Source: Fodinicurvata sediminis DSM 21159
GTDB lineage: Bacteria; Pseudomonadota; Alphaproteobacteria; Kiloniellales; DSM-21159
Direction of reading: 5' to 3'
DNA: 64,000 bases
NCBI RefSeq assembly: GCF_000420625.1
Contig: NZ_ATVH01000016.1
Span: 62,001 to 126,000, forward strand
Numbering within the stretch: position 1 is the stretch's first letter; the number at the start of each line of letters is the position of its first letter. The position numbers and the translations under genes are program-made. Below the pieces are notes generated by a model. The model had not been told where the DNA came from and searched no databases. It saw only the letters and a program-made list of their open reading frames with translations. Shown one piece after another: positions 60,276 through 64,000 of the stretch.

Positions 60276-60367
60276 TTCACGCCCCGCTATCGCACATACC
60301 CCGCATTCCTGCAGGGGGTGTGGAATGCCATCGGCCTGATGCTGGCCGCCGGTTGTCTCTCTAGGCC

Positions 60368-60943
60368 TCAGCCGGCCTGGCGGGCAAGGAAATTCGCAGC
60401 TGTTTCATAGGCCCAGTCCCAAAGCGACTGGGCATAACTGCGGGTTACCAGCAGGCTGAAGTGTTCCGCTTGCCAGCGCAGGACCGTCACATCTGTGTGC
60501 TCGATCATTGTTGCTGCCGCACAACGATCGGGCCAGGCGGCAAAGTTGACAATGAGCCCGCTGGCCAGGACTTCCTGCACGCCCGTCCCCTGCAGGTCGA
60601 GCAGCAGACGCGAGTCGCTCTGATCGAAGAGCGAACCGGTTTCCATCGGAATGCCTGTCGGCAGTCGGTTTGCCAGCTCAGGTGCAAGGTCCACCAGCAT
60701 TGCGCTGCCGGGGGCTGTCGAGAAGAGGCTGCCTCCTTCCTCGAGGGGGAACAGCTCTCCAGGCTCGGGCCATGTCAGCGATGGTAGAGCCTTCTTCAAT
60801 GCCGTGGCCAGAGCATCCTTCTGGCCCGGCCAGGCCATGCATTGCAGAAGGTTATGCGGACGCTCCAGTCTGAGCTGCAGGCCAGAGGCTTCAGCGGACT
60901 CCGCCGGGAAGCGTTTCAGGACGGTACGGGCTGCCTCAGGCAT
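60368..60943 (-). CDS. soxG: sarcosine oxidase gamma subunit
   Basis: A 191-residue SoxG-type subunit, the small helical partner of the heterotetrameric enzyme. It shows LERPHNLLQCMAWPGQ near residue 25, AMLVDLAPELANRLP near 80 and LVTRSYAQSLWDWAYE near the end, as in other SoxG sequences. ATG 60943 lies within the end of soxA (eight-base overlap), so translation is coupled. Required for assembly of the folate-linked oxidase rather than catalysis itself. Confidence 0.9.
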   Translation of the reverse strand: MPEAARTVLKRFPAESAEASGLQLRLERPHNLLQCMAWPGQKDALATALKKALPSLTWPEPGELFPLEEGGSLFSTAPGSAMLVDLAPELANRLPTGIPMETGSLFDQSDSRLLLDLQGTGVQEVLASGLIVNFAAWPDRCAAATMIEHTDVTVLRWQAEHFSLLVTRSYAQSLWDWAYETAANFLARQAG

Positions 60944-63935
60944 TCATCCGTGCTCCTTCGGGGTCATAGAAATGCGGGCTGACTACGACGACGGGGACGT
61001 CCTCTCCTGTCAAGGGAGACGAAGCGGTCAGGCTTTCGCCATGGCGCGCACGCCCGTCGTGCAGCAGGGCGAGTGCAATGTATTTTCCGGTGGCCGCGCC
61101 ATAGGTCGGCGAAGACACATGCCCCTGGGACTCCAGAGGCGGGGTCTTCTCACGGAGCATGCTGCTGTCCAGTAGCTGGGCCCCGGGGGGGATGGGCTGA
61201 CCATTGCCGGAGACCAGCCCGACCAGTTGTGGCCGGTCGGCTTCGAGCAGGGCTTCGCGCTGAGCCAACGCCTCACCGAGGAAATGCTTCTTCTTGGACA
61301 TCAGGCCACTCAGTCCCAGGTCGTCGGCCGTCGTGCGGCCATCCAGTTCGGGGCCGGCGACATGCCCCTTCTCGATGCGAAGCGAACCCAGGGCCTCCAG
61401 CCCATAGGGGACGATGTTCTGGTTTTTGCCGGTTTCAAGCAGCTTCTTCCAGACGGCCTCGCCATGCGGTGCGGGTGTATAGACCTCGTAAGCCAGCTCG
61501 CCGGAATAGCTGAGGCGCGCGATCCAGACCGGGGCACCGTCGATCTCCGCGGGCTTCACGTCCATGGGACGGAAGGAGTCGTTCTCCAGTTCGGTGCTGG
61601 AAACGCAGTTCTGCAGGACCGCACGGCTGTTCGGGCCGGCAATGGCGCAGCCGCTCCACAGGTCGCTTACCGAAGTAAGATGGACCTTCAATTCGGGCCA
61701 GACGGCCGCCAGCAGGAACTCCAGGTGCTTCATGACGCCACCCGCATTCCCCGTGGTGGTGGTCATGAGGTAACGGTTCTCTTCGAGCCGCCAGAGGGTG
61801 CCGTCGTCGAAGACCATGCCGTCCGTCCGCAACATCAGGCCATAGCGGGCACGCCCCACCTTCAGGTTGCCCATGCGGTTGGAATAGACACGATCCAGGA
61901 ATTCAGGTGCATCCGGGCCCTTGATCTCGATCTTGCCGAGCGTGGAAACATCGGTCAGGCCCACGCGCTCGCGCACAGCGCGGGCTTCCCGGCGGATGGC
62001 CTCGATCAGGCTCTCGCCTTCGCGCGGATAGGCCCGCGGCCTTTGCCAGAGACCGACCTCGACCATGACAGCGCCGTTCGCCACATGCCAGTCGTGCAGG
62101 GGCGTCCGGCGTAACGGGCGAAGGTTCGGCCCGGTCGAGTGACCCGCCAATGCGCCAAGTGACACAGGCGTGTAGGGCGGGCGAAAGCGTGTTGTGCCTG
62201 CCACGTCCAGCGGCACGTCCAGCAGCGAAGCCATCATGGCCAGGCCATTGATATTGCTGGTCTTCCCCTGATCACAGGCCATGCCCAGCGTGGTATAGCG
62301 CTTCAGGTGCTCGACGGACACGAAGCCTTCCTGATGGGCCAGACGCACATCGCGGGCCGTAACGTCGTGCTGAAGGTCCACGAAAGCCTTGCCCTTGCCG
62401 CCCTCGACCTGAAAGAGAAGGCGGGTTGGGCCAGATTTGCGGTTATCCAGTCCTTCCGGTTTTGCCGGGTTGGAATTCGGGGAGCAGCCACAGTCCCGTG
62501 CGGCGTCATTGCCGGCCTGTACGCCTTGTTGCCAAGCTTCGGCCAAACTGTCAGCACCGCCAATGGCGCCCGCAGCCTGCCAGTCCTGCAGGGCTTCGCC
62601 TGGCATGAACTGTCCGCGTTCCTCGTCATACTGCGGCTTGCCACCGGCCTGGGCTGTCAGGTGAATGACCGGACTCCAGCCACCACTGATGGCCAGGCAA
62701 TCGGTGCGGATGCTCTCCTGTTTTCCCTTTGGACGGCCTTGCGCGTCCAGTTCGGTAAGGACTGCCCCTGTCACGGCCTTGCGGCCTTCTGCCGCCAGAA
62801 TCGTGCTGCCCGTTCTCAGGGGGATGGACAGGCCTTCCGCTTCGGCAGCCAGATCCGCGGGCGGTTCGCTACGTGCATCGGCCAGGCAGGCAACCTCGAC
62901 ACCTGCGCGGGCAAGATCGATGGCCGTGCGATAGCCACTGTCATTGGTGGTGGCGATCACCACCCTGCGGCCCGCGGCAACGGCATGGCGGTTGGTGTAG
63001 CTGCGCACGGCCCCCGACAGCATGACGCCGGGTAAGTCGTTGTTGGCGAAGACCAGCGGGCGCTCCATGGCACCGGTGGCCAGAACGACCCGCCGGGCCT
63101 TTATGGTCCAGTGGCGATGGCGCGGCTGGCCGGCCGGGGGCAGGGGGTGGTGGTCGCTGACACGTTCCACCGCCCCCAGGATATTGTCGTCGTAATAGCC
63201 ATAGACCGTGGTACGGGGCAGGTAGTCCACACGCCCCGTCTCGATCAGTGCCTCGATTTCCCGGCGGGTCCACTCCAGACTTGTCTTCCCATCCAGCTTT
63301 GTGGTTTCGCTCAGTAGGGACCCGCCGGGTACGGGCAACTCGTCGGCAAGTAGAACATGGGCCCCGGCGTCTGCTGCACTGCGCGCGGCCGCCAGTCCGG
63401 CAGCACCGGCGCCGACCACCAGCACATCGCACCAGGCGCGTCGTGCCTCATAGTGGTCCGGGTCGGGCTCCAGGGATGCCTGGCCCATGCCCGCTGCCTT
63501 GCGGATCAGCTTTTCATAGAGCATCCAGGCATGGCGGGTCGGACCCATGAAAGTCTTGTAGTAGAAGCCAGCCACGAAGAAGGGTGAGAGCAGACCGTTC
63601 ATGGCGCCAATGTCGAAATCCAGGCTGGGCCAGCAGTTCTGGCTTTCGGCCGTCAGGCCGTCATAGAGCTCGACACCGGTGGCGCGGCAGTTTGGTTCAT
63701 GACGCGCCCCGTGGCGCAATCCAACAAGAGCATTGGGTTCGTCCGCACCGGCCGCATAGATTCCGCGGCGGCGATGATACTTGAAGCTGCGGGCGACCGT
63801 TTCCTGCCCATTGGCCAGGAGCGCAGAAGCCAGAGTGTCGCCTTCATAGCCGGTCATGGGCCGGCCATCGAAGGTGAAGCGCAGCTTGCGATCCCGATTG
63901 ATCTGGCCGCCGTTGTTCAGGCGAAAGCCGCTCAT
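60936..63935 (-). CDS. soxA: sarcosine oxidase alpha subunit
   Basis: A 999-residue alpha subunit of heterotetrameric sarcosine oxidase, which demethylates sarcosine to glycine and passes the methyl to tetrahydrofolate. The N-terminal region has RFTFDGRPMTGYEGDTLASA (ferredoxin-like 2Fe-2S-type domain) and the NAD site VVGAGAAGLAAARSAADAG near residue 170. The C-terminal 400 residues are GcvT-like (DVSTLGKIEIKGPDAPEFLD) for tetrahydrofolate. Its start overlaps the soxD stop by three bases and its end overlaps soxG, giving the standard B-D-A-G order with soxB beyond the edge. N-methylglutamate dehydrogenase is a relative; the context here favours sarcosine oxidase. Confidence 0.93.
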   Translation of the reverse strand: MSGFRLNNGGQINRDRKLRFTFDGRPMTGYEGDTLASALLANGQETVARSFKYHRRRGIYAAGADEPNALVGLRHGARHEPNCRATGVELYDGLTAESQNCWPSLDFDIGAMNGLLSPFFVAGFYYKTFMGPTRHAWMLYEKLIRKAAGMGQASLEPDPDHYEARRAWCDVLVVGAGAAGLAAARSAADAGAHVLLADELPVPGGSLLSETTKLDGKTSLEWTRREIEALIETGRVDYLPRTTVYGYYDDNILGAVERVSDHHPLPPAGQPRHRHWTIKARRVVLATGAMERPLVFANNDLPGVMLSGAVRSYTNRHAVAAGRRVVIATTNDSGYRTAIDLARAGVEVACLADARSEPPADLAAEAEGLSIPLRTGSTILAAEGRKAVTGAVLTELDAQGRPKGKQESIRTDCLAISGGWSPVIHLTAQAGGKPQYDEERGQFMPGEALQDWQAAGAIGGADSLAEAWQQGVQAGNDAARDCGCSPNSNPAKPEGLDNRKSGPTRLLFQVEGGKGKAFVDLQHDVTARDVRLAHQEGFVSVEHLKRYTTLGMACDQGKTSNINGLAMMASLLDVPLDVAGTTRFRPPYTPVSLGALAGHSTGPNLRPLRRTPLHDWHVANGAVMVEVGLWQRPRAYPREGESLIEAIRREARAVRERVGLTDVSTLGKIEIKGPDAPEFLDRVYSNRMGNLKVGRARYGLMLRTDGMVFDDGTLWRLEENRYLMTTTTGNAGGVMKHLEFLLAAVWPELKVHLTSVSDLWSGCAIAGPNSRAVLQNCVSSTELENDSFRPMDVKPAEIDGAPVWIARLSYSGELAYEVYTPAPHGEAVWKKLLETGKNQNIVPYGLEALGSLRIEKGHVAGPELDGRTTADDLGLSGLMSKKKHFLGEALAQREALLEADRPQLVGLVSGNGQPIPPGAQLLDSSMLREKTPPLESQGHVSSPTYGAATGKYIALALLHDGRARHGESLTASSPLTGEDVPVVVVSPHFYDPEGARMNA

Positions 63936-64000
63936 TGCTTGGCCTCCGTACTTTGCGTTCCGGCTTCGCTTGCCCAGGGGCCAGTGGCCTTCACCTGGTG
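63932..64000 (-). CDS. soxD: sarcosine oxidase delta subunit (5' part outside window)
   Basis: The last 22 codons plus stop are visible. The peptide ends VKATGPWASEAG then TQSTEAKQ, matching the ATGPW-type C-terminus of SoxD. The stop TGA overlaps the soxA start. SoxD binds zinc and holds the complex together. The rest, and soxB, should lie to the right. Confidence 0.82.
   Translation of the reverse strand, partial: HQVKATGPWASEAGTQSTEAKQ

Noticed and set aside
60936-63935. N-methylglutamate dehydrogenase (mgdABCD) instead of sarcosine oxidase
   Set aside because: The subunit layout (delta-alpha-gamma in this order, full 999-residue alpha with GcvT domain) fits soxDAG. N-methylglutamate synthase genes are not seen on the visible side.

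Overview
The window is one contiguous, GC-rich, densely packed stretch of bacterial chromosome. Gene content points to an alphaproteobacterium, most plausibly a marine or halophilic Rhodospirillales-type heterotroph; that placement is inference. Supporting signs are a Rhizobium-style glpRD-glpSTPQUV-glpK glycerol cluster, an acdS/acdR pair, an ExoD protein, a CC0125/CC1285-like lipoprotein, a heterotetrameric sarcosine oxidase and a glycine betaine importer with two binding proteins. I see no tRNA, rRNA, CRISPR array, insertion sequence, phage gene or clear transferred island. Most genes are catabolic enzymes, importers and their local regulators.

Layout. Positions 1-6939 hold a divergent catabolic cluster: an alpha-beta fused 2-oxoacid dehydrogenase E1 (cut by the left edge) and an isocitrate lyase/PEP mutase family lyase on the minus strand; three SDR dehydrogenases, a lambda-crystallin-type 3-hydroxyacyl dehydrogenase and a beta-keto acid cleavage enzyme (BKACE) on the plus strand. 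I cannot name its substrate. A DUF6151 protein follows, then a compact three-gene unit (7706-10405) of an unrecognised small protein, a SWIM zinc-finger protein and a nucleotidyltransferase-like protein with a cysteine cluster. Next come an orphan hybrid histidine kinase, a zinc alcohol dehydrogenase, an acyl-CoA dehydrogenase divergent from a LysR regulator, and an ExoD protein.

Positions 17547-24211 form a branched-chain-amino-acid-type ABC import operon ending in an SDR and an exported cyclase-family hydrolase. It is preceded by a 23-bp near-perfect palindrome and divided by hairpins. Positions 24331-37334 are a mixed region: spermidine-synthase-like protein, undecaprenyl-diphosphatase, two methyltransferases, an ADP-ribosylglycohydrolase, a thiol-dioxygenase-type cupin, a 3-hydroxyisobutyrate dehydrogenase-like enzyme, ACC deaminase with its Lrp-type regulator, a Tat-exported intradiol dioxygenase, an AcuI-type reductase that appears to start at AUU, a GlcD-like FAD oxidase, an EEP-family membrane protein and a CaiB-type CoA transferase.

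Positions 37455-47540 encode complete glycerol uptake and use: regulator GlpR, GlpR-like operators, glycerol-3-phosphate dehydrogenase, the GlpSTPQUV ABC importer and glycerol kinase. After a YeiH exporter, a haloacid dehalogenase, a class II aldolase/hydroxypyruvate isomerase pair, a lipoprotein and CsbD comes the glycine betaine importer proV-proW-proX-proX (52355-56999). A cold-shock gene, a tartrate/D-malate dehydrogenase-type gene, YcgN, a LysR regulator and soxG-soxA-soxD (cut by the right edge) complete the window. Betaine uptake and sarcosine oxidation are two ends of one methylamine route, but the demethylation steps between them are not present here.

The observations I rate highest are the unassigned BKACE cluster, the SWIM/nucleotidyltransferase module, the AUU start of acuI, and the one-sided ATPase site predicted for GlpS/GlpT.
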